64,000 bases of DNA from Clostridium sp. CAG:1000 (lineage in GTDB: Bacteria; Bacillota_I; Bacilli_A; RF39; UBA660), in NCBI GenBank assembly GCA_000436975.1, contig HG000336.1, positions 33,146 through 97,145 of the forward strand, in the 5' to 3' direction. Below the pieces are notes generated by a model, which was not told the origin of the DNA, made no database searches, and worked only from the letters and a program-made list of their open reading frames with translations. Below are positions 43,886-53,038 of this stretch, one piece after another. Made by a program: the position numbers and the translations under genes. How positions within the stretch are numbered: the stretch's first letter is position 1; every line of letters begins with the position of its first letter.

Positions 43886-46110
43886 TATTCACCGTCCTTT
43901 TCTTCTAGTTTGATAAGTACATCTCTTGGTTTACTCCCTTTAGCAGGTCCAACTATTCCTTCTTCTTCAAACTGATCTATTATTCTAGCTGCTCTATTAT
44001 ATCCAATACTATATTTTCTTTGGATTAATGAGGCACTTATTTGTCCCATTCTTACAGCATAATCAAGTATTTCATTATATAAAACATCTTTATTTTCACT
44101 GTTTGCATTAGACGAAGCACCACCAAATGAAGAAGATGAATTATTTGCCTCTAAATTAGTAAATTTCTCACTATATCTTGGCGGATGAGATTTAGATTTA
44201 ACAAAATCTACTACCCTTTGTATTTCATCATCACTTACAAAACTTCCTTGTACTCTTGTTGGGGTATTATCATCCATTGGTTTATATAACATATCACCTT
44301 TACCAAGAAGTTTCTCTGCTCCAGTCATATCTAAAATAGTACGACTATCTATTGATGAGGATACTGCAAAAGATATTCTTGTTGGTATATTTGATTTTAC
44401 TACACCAGTAATTACATCTGTAGATGGCCTTTGCGTAGCAACTATCAAATGTATACCAGCAGCTCTTGCAAGTTGTGTTATTCTCATGATTGAATCTTCA
44501 ACTTCTTTAGCAGCAACAAGCATTAAATCAGCAAGTTCATCAATTATAACAAGTATAAATGGCATTTTTTTAAGTCCACAATCTGGGTTTTTCTTGAGTT
44601 GTTTTTCTATATATTCATTATAAGTAGAAATGTTTTTAGTTCCACTATTTTTAAACGTTTCGTATCTATCATCCATTTCAACTACTATTTTTTGTAATGC
44701 TGCACTTGCTTTTTTAGGATCGGTAACAACAGGCATAAGTAAATGTGGTATTCCTTCATAAGCATTAAACTCTACCTTTTTAGGATCAACAAGTACCATT
44801 TTAACTTCATCTGGTGTAGATCTCATAATAACTGACAAGATTATGTTATTGATGCATACACTCTTTCCACTACCAGTCGCACCAGCCACTAACATATGAG
44901 GCGTCTTATTTATCTCAACACATTTAACATTACCCATTATATCTCTACCAAGAGGTGCTGCAAGTTTAGAATCTTTATATTTAGGATTACGCTCTAAATC
45001 TTCCATGATTTCTCTCATTGACACAGGTATTATTGTTTGATTAGGTATTTCTATACCAACAGTACTTTTGCCTGGAATAGGAGCTTCTATTCTAACTTCT
45101 TTTGCTGATAATTCAAGTGCTATTTCTCTTGATATACTAAGTACTTTATTTACTTTAGTTCCTCTTTGTAGTTCCATTTCGTATTGAGTAACCGCAGGCC
45201 CTACATGTATTTCTATAACTTTGGCTACCATTCCAAAATCATTAAATACTCTTTCAAGTTTTTTAGTATTCGCAGCAATAACTTCTGTTGAATTAACTTT
45301 GCCTTTGGATTTAGGCATATTAAGTAAGTTTATAGATGGTTTTACATAAGGTGTATCTCCTTCAATAGAAGGTTCTATTATAGTTTCTTTAGGCTCTTCT
45401 TTTATTTCTTGCTTCTTTTCTAAATAATCCTCTACACTTGTTATAACAACTTTATTATCTTTAAGTGGTTCTTTTACTGAAGGAGTAATATCTTTAACTG
45501 ATACGTTATCCTCTTCATCATCTTCTTTTTCTTTCTTTCTAAATATTCTTTTAAATGGTGAGAATATTGTAGATATACAATCACTAAGTGTTAAATCAAA
45601 TAACATTATAAGTCCAAAAGATGCGATGATTATAATTACAATATATGTACCTTCTATATCAAATAATGGTACAAATGCAAATGTAAATAATGCACCTAAC
45701 ATACCACCACCAGTATTTCTTATTTCACTATCAGTATCATAAGCAACTGCAATGTTATTATACGTTTCTGTTATTATATCAGTCTTTATATTATTAGTAG
45801 TTATATAGTTAATATGTGAAAATAATAGTATAGCAAAAATAAGTGAATAAACTCCAATAAGTCTACCAGTAAAATAATTAGGCTTTTCTCTCTTACCTAT
45901 TAAATACAATGATAAACATATAGATAATATTAAAAATGCTGCCCACCAATTTCCAAATAAGAATATAGCAAACTTTTTGATTACTCCACCTACTATACCT
46001 TTATTTCCTAAACCAAGTATAGAAAGTACTAAAACTATTATACCCATACACTCTTTTTTATATTTAAAACCAGTATTTTCTTCTATTTTTTGTTTTTTCT
46101 TTTTAGCCAC
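43885..46110 (-). CDS. ftsK: DNA translocase FtsK/SpoIIIE
   Basis: 741 residues. Four or five N-terminal helices (about 18-175), an acidic/charged linker (about 195-270), then the motor: beta domain start LNMPKSKGKVNS, GKSTVGIEIPNQ, Walker A VAGATGSGKSVCINNIIL near 410-427, Walker B FILVIIDELADLM. The C-terminal gamma winged helix (AVRMGQISASLIQRKYSIGYNRAARIIDQFEEEG) reads KOPS-like sequences. It moves chromosome ends during division. Confidence 0.95.
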   Translation of the reverse strand: MAKKKKQKIEENTGFKYKKECMGIIVLVLSILGLGNKGIVGGVIKKFAIFLFGNWWAAFLILSICLSLYLIGKREKPNYFTGRLIGVYSLIFAILLFSHINYITTNNIKTDIITETYNNIAVAYDTDSEIRNTGGGMLGALFTFAFVPLFDIEGTYIVIIIIASFGLIMLFDLTLSDCISTIFSPFKRIFRKKEKEDDEEDNVSVKDITPSVKEPLKDNKVVITSVEDYLEKKQEIKEEPKETIIEPSIEGDTPYVKPSINLLNMPKSKGKVNSTEVIAANTKKLERVFNDFGMVAKVIEIHVGPAVTQYEMELQRGTKVNKVLSISREIALELSAKEVRIEAPIPGKSTVGIEIPNQTIIPVSMREIMEDLERNPKYKDSKLAAPLGRDIMGNVKCVEINKTPHMLVAGATGSGKSVCINNIILSVIMRSTPDEVKMVLVDPKKVEFNAYEGIPHLLMPVVTDPKKASAALQKIVVEMDDRYETFKNSGTKNISTYNEYIEKQLKKNPDCGLKKMPFILVIIDELADLMLVAAKEVEDSIMRITQLARAAGIHLIVATQRPSTDVITGVVKSNIPTRISFAVSSSIDSRTILDMTGAEKLLGKGDMLYKPMDDNTPTRVQGSFVSDDEIQRVVDFVKSKSHPPRYSEKFTNLEANNSSSSFGGASSNANSENKDVLYNEILDYAVRMGQISASLIQRKYSIGYNRAARIIDQFEEEGIVGPAKGSKPRDVLIKLEEKDGE

Positions 46111-46120
46111 TTTAAGTCAC

Positions 46121-47833
46121 CTAACTTTCCATTTTGCTGAGTAATTTCTTATGTATTCCAGGTTCAACTATGTTAAGTGCATTTAATATTATTTCTAATG
46201 AATCTTTATAATTTCCTCTATTAAATGCCTTAGTAGCTTTAATTAACCCTGCTTCAACTTCAGAATTACTTGATCTATATCTATTACCATAAACAATAGC
46301 CATTTCTGCCATGGCTGCTGTCTTAGTAGTATTAGTTGCTGTCTTAAATAATTTAAGTGCTAAGTCACCTGCTGTTTCAACCCTTAAATTTAATGTTTTA
46401 ATTGAAATAGGTTTCTTATCTAATTCTTTATTAATTTCTTTTACCGCATCATATGCTTCTTTCATTTCAACATAAAATTGTTCTGGTATTCTAGGCAAAT
46501 CATAATCCTTAATTTTATATTTAGAATTATTTATTATTCCTTTTATTTCAAACAATTGATCCCTTGCTCTTGCTTCATCTTCTTTTAAACTTCCTAAATT
46601 TTTAAGAGTTGTTTCTAATTTATCTTCAACCTTAGATAATGAAACTGCAACAAGTTCACAATCATTACTTAATTTAGAATAAGGCATAATTTTGCATAAA
46701 CTTCTATCATTAACAAGTTTAAAACTATCTTTAACGCTTATTAATTCTTTATTAATCTCATCTATTACCTTAATATCATCATCACTAAGATCATATGTAT
46801 CTTTTAAGTTACTAATCTCAGCATAAAGATTTTTAACAATACTTGTTACTTTAGATAATCTCTCTGTTATATTAATAAGACCACGTTCATACTCTTTTTT
46901 ACCTCTTTTTTCAGCATCAAAATCACTATAAATTGACTCATAATAATCAAGTAATGTTTTCAAATCAAATATAGAATCTTGTAAATTCAATACTTTAAGT
47001 CTATCCATAATATCATTAATCTTTTTATTAGTTTCTTCTATATTATAATCTAAATTTAAATATTCTAAATTGTATCCTGCTCTTGTAAGTTTAGTACTTA
47101 TATTTTTAATATCATTCATTTTTTTAGGAAGTATCATTGTAGACATAAGTATAATAGTTGGTGCTTCTTCTATAACAATATTAATGTTATGTATCATATC
47201 ATCAAGAGCCTTAACTATTTTACCTAATTCCTCATACTCATGATTTTCTATAGCTACTTCAAATCCACTAAATAATTTATCTATATTCTCAAATTGTAAT
47301 TCTATTGGATTACATATGTCACCATAATCATTTTTATTTTTATTGTATTTGAATACTACTTCCCTATATAAACTCTTTAATTTTGTAACAGCCTCTCTAT
47401 TTCTCTCTTCACTCTCTGTTAATTCTTTTATTTCATTTAATAATTTATATGATTTAGCTTTAACATGAAATATATTCTTTTCAGCAAGTGAAAGAGCTTC
47501 TTTAGCTGTTTTATATTCCTTATTAACACATAAGTTTTCTACCTCTATTAAATTATCTGTTAATTTGGGCATATCTTTATTTTCTATATTATTAAATCTT
47601 TTCTTCCAAGACTCTACTAATTCTTCAGTCTTTTTATTATTAACAAGTTTACTTGCTTTTGAAAGTTCACTCATTAATTGAGAAGAAATAATTAAATTCT
47701 TTTCAGTTGTTAATTTATCTACTGAAGATAATATATTATTCTTTCTTTTGTTTTTAATTATAATTGTAAGTATAAATAAAAGTGCTGATAACAAAATAAA
47801 TACACCAGCAATAATTATAGTTATCTTATTCAT
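46121..47833 (-). CDS. ezrA: Septation ring formation regulator EzrA
   Basis: 570 residues: one N-terminal helix (about 4-26), then long helical/coiled-coil repeats to the end. The C-terminal section YGNRYRSSNSEVEAGLIKAT and FNRGNYKDSLEIILNALN is typical of EzrA. It restrains FtsZ assembly to mid-cell in Bacilli. AAGGAGG precedes the ATG; ftsK follows 10 bases later. The ezrA-ftsK-deoD order may be a single transcript. Confidence 0.9.
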   Translation of the reverse strand: MNKITIIIAGVFILLSALLFILTIIIKNKRKNNILSSVDKLTTEKNLIISSQLMSELSKASKLVNNKKTEELVESWKKRFNNIENKDMPKLTDNLIEVENLCVNKEYKTAKEALSLAEKNIFHVKAKSYKLLNEIKELTESEERNREAVTKLKSLYREVVFKYNKNKNDYGDICNPIELQFENIDKLFSGFEVAIENHEYEELGKIVKALDDMIHNINIVIEEAPTIILMSTMILPKKMNDIKNISTKLTRAGYNLEYLNLDYNIEETNKKINDIMDRLKVLNLQDSIFDLKTLLDYYESIYSDFDAEKRGKKEYERGLINITERLSKVTSIVKNLYAEISNLKDTYDLSDDDIKVIDEINKELISVKDSFKLVNDRSLCKIMPYSKLSNDCELVAVSLSKVEDKLETTLKNLGSLKEDEARARDQLFEIKGIINNSKYKIKDYDLPRIPEQFYVEMKEAYDAVKEINKELDKKPISIKTLNLRVETAGDLALKLFKTATNTTKTAAMAEMAIVYGNRYRSSNSEVEAGLIKATKAFNRGNYKDSLEIILNALNIVEPGIHKKLLSKMES

Positions 47834-47891
47834 ATACTATCCTCCTTATACATTTTAACATATTTAATATTTTTTTTGTAGTGTTTTACAT

Positions 47892-47920
47892 ATAAAAACC
47901 AAGTTTTTTACTTGGTTATT
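47892..47920 (-). terminator. Terminator after the 47916-48626 gene
   Basis: 8-bp perfect stem (47897-47904 with 47910-47917), 5-nt loop, weak T-run on the minus strand. It overlaps the stop codon. Confidence 0.6.
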
Positions 47921-48626
47921 TTTTTCTAAAAGTTTGACTCTTTAAAACTTCTTTAGTTTTGTACCCCATAATATAATATTTCATATCATCACTAAATTTA
48001 GAAAATTCAACTTTAATATCCTCATCTAAACTATTTTTATAATCTAATTTTAATATATCAAATGCAGTCTCACAAAAATCATAATCAATATCTGCCCCAA
48101 GAGAACTATTATCTTCATTATATATTAAAACATTACCAGGAATAATAGAACGACATGCTTTTAATATCCCATTTGTTATTGGCATTTCACATGGATTTGG
48201 AACATTAGGATATTCTATATTAGAAATATTTCTCTTTAGTTTAAGCATCTCTCTAATCTGAAAAATCATATATTCAAGTTGTCTTCTTTTTCTAAATGTA
48301 TTGATTAAATTAGAAACAGTATTTGAATCATACTCCTCATCTTTAGTAGATTCATAATATAATTCTTTTTTAAAAAAATCAATAAGTTTCTTAAGACCAG
48401 TTTCATTATACATGTTTAGTTCACTAAAGTCAGCAACTAAACCATTATTCATCAAATATTCGATTTGAGCCTTATCCTCTATTTTATAATATTTACTCAA
48501 ATCACTATGATGTCTTCTTTTACTTATGTCTATATACATACTTACAGGAAATTGTGTATCATTATATATAAGATGTTCTAAATCATATCCTTGTATATAA
48601 CAATCATTATTACTAATTATTTTCAT
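47916..48626 (-). CDS. Hypothetical protein
   Basis: 236 residues from the ATG at 48626, 5 bases after GGAGG (a GTG at 48638 overlaps that site). Family not recognised. No signal or membrane segment. Features: an early YIQGYDLEHLIYN, a basic helix (FRKRRQLEYMIFQIREMLKLKR), and NPCEMPITNGILKACRSIIPG, in the middle. Single gene between terminators, upstream of ezrA. Confidence 0.55.
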   Translation of the reverse strand: MKIISNNDCYIQGYDLEHLIYNDTQFPVSMYIDISKRRHHSDLSKYYKIEDKAQIEYLMNNGLVADFSELNMYNETGLKKLIDFFKKELYYESTKDEEYDSNTVSNLINTFRKRRQLEYMIFQIREMLKLKRNISNIEYPNVPNPCEMPITNGILKACRSIIPGNVLIYNEDNSSLGADIDYDFCETAFDILKLDYKNSLDEDIKVEFSKFSDDMKYYIMGYKTKEVLKSQTFRKK

Positions 48627-48693
48627 ACCTACCTCCACTTAATTATTTATACTTTTATTATATAAGAAATATTTAAAAATGACAAACTTTTTA

Positions 48694-49317
48694 TTATCTA
48701 ATATATTTATTATATATCTTTTGACTACTGTAGAGTGCGAAACTTAAGAATACCAAAAGCAACGTTACTATCCAAAAACAATTTATATCAAAAAATAAAT
48801 TATATACAAAAGTTCCTATAACAACAAAACAACTTAAATACTTATTTTGAGAATATAAGTTTAAAAGAGATGTAATAGTAAAAATAGTAAACATAATATT
48901 AATGAGACCATCATTTATTAAGTTCTTATCAAGAATAGACATTTGTCCGAAAGTAAAATTAATAAACAAAAAACAAATAGATTTGATAATTATGTTTAAA
49001 ATTAGAACTAACATAAGTTTATCAATAATATATTTTTGATTTTTTTCCCTAAGCAAAATAAACTCCGGGTTTCTTTTTAAATCATAAAAATAAATAAACA
49101 ATACTGAATAAGTAAGTACTCCAGTATCGATAAACCTTATAATATCCCTTATTTGATCATAAAATGTTATTTTATTTAATCCTAAAGTCAATATAATAGT
49201 ATCCTTACTTTCAAAATTAAGAGATAAGTAGATAAGTAAAAGAATTATTTCTAATAAGAAATACCTTAATACTTTTTTAAAATAATCATGTTTTATTAAT
49301 AAAATTTTTTGTTTCAT
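48694..49317 (-). CDS. ABC-cluster membrane protein C
   Basis: 207 residues, about six membrane helices, basic ends (MKQKILLIKHDYFKKVLRYF; SSQKIYNKYIR). No recognised permease signature. Last gene of a five-gene minus-strand unit whose only recognisable member is an ABC ATPase; starts directly at the stop of the preceding gene. Probably a channel half or accessory of the exporter. Confidence 0.6.
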   Translation of the reverse strand: MKQKILLIKHDYFKKVLRYFLLEIILLLIYLSLNFESKDTIILTLGLNKITFYDQIRDIIRFIDTGVLTYSVLFIYFYDLKRNPEFILLREKNQKYIIDKLMLVLILNIIIKSICFLFINFTFGQMSILDKNLINDGLINIMFTIFTITSLLNLYSQNKYLSCFVVIGTFVYNLFFDINCFWIVTLLLVFLSFALYSSQKIYNKYIR

Positions 49318-50043
49318 TTAATCCTCTATATATACTTTTTTATATTTTAATGTTAAATATTTAATTAATTCTAATATTAATGTAAAGATAATTACCTGTA
49401 ATACAAATGCAAATACATCTAAAAATATATTACTGTATTCAAAATCTTTTAAATAATATCCATAAAACAAATGTATTTTATTAAAAGAATCAATAGTGGT
49501 TATATCATATACCCAACTATAACTAATAATTTGAATAAGTAAAAGATATATAGATGCAATTACTTTAGAAAAACATTTACTAAGCAAAATTCCTATTTGA
49601 AGGAAAATCTCTGTTAAAACAAATATCTTAAAGAAATTATATATAAGCTTAAAAAAAGATAATAAATCAAAATTAAATAATACATCTCCTCTAAGAAAAA
49701 AATTAATAGAGACAAATATTGTTAGTATTGCTATAAAAATTGCATATAATAAATTAAAATTCTTAGAACAATATTTAAGTAAATTTTCTAAATATTCTCT
49801 TTTATTTTTGTATCTTAAAAATTGCATATAGTTTTTATCATATATAGATATTAAATCAAATGTATATATTACATAAACAATGTATGATGCAAGAGTGAAA
49901 ATAAGACTATAAAATGTAGCGTTTATCGTACTAAGATACGATAAGCCCTTAGGAGCACTCTGAGATGCAAAAAAACAAACAGCAAAAACAAGTATCAAAT
50001 ATTTTTTTATTAAAAATTTGTTATGATATGATAACTTATTCAT
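49318..50043 (-). CDS. ABC-cluster membrane protein B
   Basis: 241 residues, about six helices, with DKNYMQFLRYKNKREYLENLL in a cytoplasmic loop, the sort of amphipathic coupling stretch seen in ABC-2 type permeases. Overlaps the ATPase stop by 8 bases, so the two are translationally coupled. Not recognised at family level. Confidence 0.6.
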   Translation of the reverse strand: MNKLSYHNKFLIKKYLILVFAVCFFASQSAPKGLSYLSTINATFYSLIFTLASYIVYVIYTFDLISIYDKNYMQFLRYKNKREYLENLLKYCSKNFNLLYAIFIAILTIFVSINFFLRGDVLFNFDLLSFFKLIYNFFKIFVLTEIFLQIGILLSKCFSKVIASIYLLLIQIISYSWVYDITTIDSFNKIHLFYGYYLKDFEYSNIFLDVFAFVLQVIIFTLILELIKYLTLKYKKVYIED

Positions 50044-50671
50044 TTTTTGTTAAAACTCCCGAATCAAATCTATATACCTCATCTGCTAAATCTAATATGT
50101 CTTCCTTTATATGGCTTGTTATAATTATAAGCTTATCTTCTTTCTTTAGTTTTTTAATTAAAGTTTTAATTTTTTTAACAGATTCTTCATCAATTCCATT
50201 AAATGGTTCATCTAATATAATAAACCTAGGGTTTTCCATTAATACTTGAGCTATACCTAGTTTTTGTTTCATACCAAGAGAATAATTATCATAAGATTTA
50301 TCCTTTTCTTGCAATAAACATACATCTTCTAAAGTATCAAGTATTTCTTTATCTGTAATTTTATTTTGAATCTTAGCTAAGTTTTTTAAGTTTTCAAAAC
50401 CAGTCATATCACTAATAAAATTAGGAGTTTCAATAAACGCTCGTGTGTCTTTTGGAAAATCATTATTTTTAATATAATCATATCCATCTTGTCTTATAGT
50501 CCCACTATCCGGAATATAAAATGAACATAGTAATTTTAAAAAAACACTTTTACCACTACCATTTTTTCCAATTAAACCATATATTTTTCCAGATTCAAAT
50601 GTAACAGATACATTATCTATAACTTTAATTTTTTTTAATGTTTTACTAACATTTTTAACCTCAATTTTCAT
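50036..50671 (-). CDS. ABC transporter ATP-binding protein
   Basis: 211 residues, one compact nucleotide-binding domain. Walker A GLIGKNGSGKSVFLKLL at about 32-48; signature YSLGMKQKLGIAQVLM near 130; Walker B FIILDEPFNGIDEESV; switch His in IIITSHIKED. The signature reads SLGMKQ in place of LSGGQ, as in many bacteriocin-immunity and Na+/antibiotic efflux ATPases. Positioned between membrane proteins A and B. Confidence 0.88.
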   Translation of the reverse strand: MKIEVKNVSKTLKKIKVIDNVSVTFESGKIYGLIGKNGSGKSVFLKLLCSFYIPDSGTIRQDGYDYIKNNDFPKDTRAFIETPNFISDMTGFENLKNLAKIQNKITDKEILDTLEDVCLLQEKDKSYDNYSLGMKQKLGIAQVLMENPRFIILDEPFNGIDEESVKKIKTLIKKLKKEDKLIIITSHIKEDILDLADEVYRFDSGVLTKNE

Positions 50672-50683
50672 ATAACCTCACTT

Positions 50684-51595
50684 TTAACCTTCGCATTTCA
50701 TAATTATCTTTTCTTTATTTTTATACATCAATAATACTATAACTAATGAAATAATATAATAAATAGTATTGACTATTAAGAATAATATAGGATTAGTTAT
50801 TCCATGCCATGTAAATATCTCAAAAAGATTTATCTGTTCAGATATAACACCAAAACATTTATCTACAAAAACACCTATAACTATAAAAGTAAAGCATAAA
50901 TACATATAGGTTACTAAAAAGCACTCGGTAAGAGATATTAAATAGTTTTTATGATTATTTCTTAAAACAATTAAAGCAATATTCGCATAAATAAGAAGAT
51001 TTAATATAATTATTACTACATAAATAACACAATTAATAGGATTTTCAAATAGTAAAGCCTCTTGTGATAGATAAAGTAAATAAATATCCAGTCTAGGACT
51101 AATGTTAAAGTTAGATTTAATCAATGAAACTATTATTAATAAAGATAACATCAACAATATAATAAAGATATTTTTATAAGCCTTTTTTATTAAATCAAAA
51201 ACATAACTTTTATATTTTTTTCTCAAAAGATAATATTTAATATAATTACTATCAAGTTCTAATGATAATTTATACACAAGTGGTATAAAAATAATAATTG
51301 AAACAAAAAAAGGAAATATAAATTTAAAAATACCCGTTTCAATAAATTGATCAAAAGCAAGAAAAAAACTATATGGTTTTTCCTTGTCATTTAATATATA
51401 TTTACACCTTTCAATATCGTAGTCATTTGTGTCATAGTTTGATTGCTTAACTTCTAAACTCAAATACTTATTGCATTCATTTATTTCATATTTATAATCA
51501 TTATAACCAGACACGTTTTTGCACAAAAATATAATGGTAGAAACTAAACATAGAATAGCTAAAACAATATAATAAATACGAATTCTTTTTTTCAT
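50684..51595 (-). CDS. ABC-cluster membrane protein A
   Basis: 303 residues with six to seven helices and an extracytoplasmic loop between the first two (residues about 30-80, with CNKYLSLEVKQ and CKYILNDKEKPYSFFLAFD). A large loop followed by a helix bundle is typical for ABC-2 permeases and bacteriocin-associated membrane proteins. It is 13 bases from the ATPase and 13 bases after the secreted protein gene. Confidence 0.6.
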   Translation of the reverse strand: MKKRIRIYYIVLAILCLVSTIIFLCKNVSGYNDYKYEINECNKYLSLEVKQSNYDTNDYDIERCKYILNDKEKPYSFFLAFDQFIETGIFKFIFPFFVSIIIFIPLVYKLSLELDSNYIKYYLLRKKYKSYVFDLIKKAYKNIFIILLMLSLLIIVSLIKSNFNISPRLDIYLLYLSQEALLFENPINCVIYVVIIILNLLIYANIALIVLRNNHKNYLISLTECFLVTYMYLCFTFIVIGVFVDKCFGVISEQINLFEIFTWHGITNPILFLIVNTIYYIISLVIVLLMYKNKEKIIMKCEG

Positions 51596-51608
51596 TTATA
51601 CCTCTACT

Positions 51609-52010
51609 TTAATTATGTGTCCAAATTCCGGAATGAGTTGACTTACATGGAGATGTAACGTTATTTTTAATTTCCAAATTATATCTAGAACAAATTTTAG
51701 CCGCATTATCATTCCATTTTGCAGTTTGCATTGATCCTAACGTTTTCGCAGAAATATTTTGCCCGATGCATACAATTTTAACAGTAATTTTATTTTCATT
51801 ACCAGTGCATTCATTAATATTTCCAGTATTATAATATTCTTGCCCTTTGCTTCCATCAATTTTATATTCTGTTCCAATACTAGTGTAAGCATTAAAAGCT
51901 TTTAAGCTAACACTTAAATAAGATTTAAACATATATGCAGCATCAATACTGATTGCTGAGAGTAACCCGGAAACAATTAAGACAATAAATAAATTTTTAA
52001 GTTTCTTCAT
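51609..52010 (-). CDS. Secreted four-cysteine protein of the ABC cluster
   Basis: 133 residues: a signal peptide (MKKLKNLFIVLIVSGLLSAI) and about 105 mature residues with four cysteines, in INECTGN, KIVCIGQ, AKICSRY, and SPCKSTH, ending HSGIWTHN. Two disulfides are likely. The gene leads the unit and is followed by membrane protein A, the ATPase, and proteins B and C. The setting resembles loci in which a secreted peptide (bacteriocin or signal) is followed by its exporter/immunity transporter. The product itself is not recognised; whether toxin, receptor or cargo is open. Confidence 0.65.
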   Translation of the reverse strand: MKKLKNLFIVLIVSGLLSAISIDAAYMFKSYLSVSLKAFNAYTSIGTEYKIDGSKGQEYYNTGNINECTGNENKITVKIVCIGQNISAKTLGSMQTAKWNDNAAKICSRYNLEIKNNVTSPCKSTHSGIWTHN

Positions 52011-52066
52011 AATAACCTACCTTTCTTTACTTAATAATATCATAATAGCAATATTTTTTCAAATAA

Positions 52067-52090
52067 AAAACTCAGAATAATCTGAGTATA
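52067..52090 (-). terminator. Terminator of tRNA-Met
   Basis: 7-bp stem (52070-52076 with 52081-52087), 4-nt loop, six T on the minus strand. Confidence 0.75.
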
Positions 52091-52098
52091 TTTCTTAT

Positions 52099-52175
52099 TG
52101 GTAGCGACGGGGAGATTCGAACTCTCGACCTCCTGGGTATGAACCAGATGCTCTAGCCAACTGAGCTACATCGCC
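52099..52175 (-). tRNA. Elongator tRNA-Met(CAT)
   Basis: 77 nt, CCA encoded. Acceptor GGCGATG pairs with CGTCGCT (G1-U72 wobble), discriminator A. Anticodon arm TCTGG-TTCATAC-CCAGG gives CAU. The lack of the GGG/CCC stem and of the 1:72 mismatch argues against an initiator, and the body closely follows elongator tRNA-Met of Bacilli. Not fully separable from lysidine-modified Ile2 by eye. Confidence 0.93.
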
Positions 52176-52236
52176 ATTTCAAACAGTGGTTTAATTATAT
52201 CAAATAAATTTATCATAATCAATAGATAAATTAAAA

Positions 52237-52260
52237 AAAGTATACATTTAGTATACTTAT
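52237..52260. terminator. Terminator after the DUF5684 gene
   Basis: 8-bp stem (52238-52245 with 52251-52258), 5-nt loop, seven T on the minus strand. Confidence 0.65.
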
Positions 52261-52976
52261 TGATTATTATTGTCGTTTATATTTGTAAATTGTGGTGCAT
52301 CAACAGTTGGAACATTCTCTTGTGGCATTGGCTGTGGTGTTACTGGTTCCGTTGGCACGAATGTACTTGTGGGAATCTCATTAACCTGAGTTTCACTTAC
52401 AGTTGTTTGCCCCTGTGGCATAGGGTGTTGATTCAACGGTTGTTGATTCATTGGCTGTTGATTCATTGGTTGCTGATTATTTACCATATTTTGAGCATTG
52501 TTCATTTGTTGATTATTCATGCCTTGATAATTATTATTCATACCTTGATAATTATTGTTCATATTCTGATTAACAGGCATTGAACTATCAAAACTCATAA
52601 TTAATACACATATTGGCATAAAGAATATAGTACACACAGCAAATCCAGTTGATTTACCTAACTTTTTAGCTATTTGAAAATATGCGACTAAAGTACAAAT
52701 ACCATTAACACCAGGAATTAATGATAACCACCCTGGTAAATCTCCCATTTCAAATAGTACCCACATATTATAAATTGGAACGATTGGCGCCCATCCTGGT
52801 CTATTAAACTTTTTATAAAGCTTAATCATAGCAATTAGTAAAACAACAAGTACCGCTATAGATATTATTCCAGCTACTGCTAATGTAGGCCCTGCAGATG
52901 CGCTAAAAGAACTATCGAAACTATCTATTGGCATAGAATCATATCCTCCATATCCATAATCATAACTATAATCCAT
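52257..52976 (-). CDS. DUF5684-type membrane protein with Gln/Asn/Met repeat tail
   Basis: 239 residues. A Tyr/Ser/Gly head, four helices (about 30-130) carrying the family phrase KFNRPGWAPIVPIYNMWVLFEMG and IPGVNGICTLVAYFQIAKKLGKSTGF, then a low-complexity tail. The tail has a repeat NNNYQGM (two copies), NNQQM, and MNQQPMNQQP-type units, followed by Pro/Thr/Glu-rich sequence. The core is the DUF5684 family (signal-peptide-like annotation in some databases; function unknown). The tail would be disordered. Confidence 0.75.
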   Translation of the reverse strand: MDYSYDYGYGGYDSMPIDSFDSSFSASAGPTLAVAGIISIAVLVVLLIAMIKLYKKFNRPGWAPIVPIYNMWVLFEMGDLPGWLSLIPGVNGICTLVAYFQIAKKLGKSTGFAVCTIFFMPICVLIMSFDSSMPVNQNMNNNYQGMNNNYQGMNNQQMNNAQNMVNNQQPMNQQPMNQQPLNQHPMPQGQTTVSETQVNEIPTSTFVPTEPVTPQPMPQENVPTVDAPQFTNINDNNNQ

Positions 52977-53038
52977 CCTTACTTCCTCCTACTCTATTAT
53001 ATATTAAAAGTATATCATTATGATATACTTATGTCAAT

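Noticed and set aside
52099..52175. Initiator tRNA-Met
   Set aside because: No 1:72 mismatch and no GGG/CCC anticodon stem; the body matches elongator tRNA-Met.
52390..52580. Possible CRISPR-like repeats
   Set aside because: The repeats are in-frame codons of a Gln/Asn/Met-rich protein tail without regular spacers.
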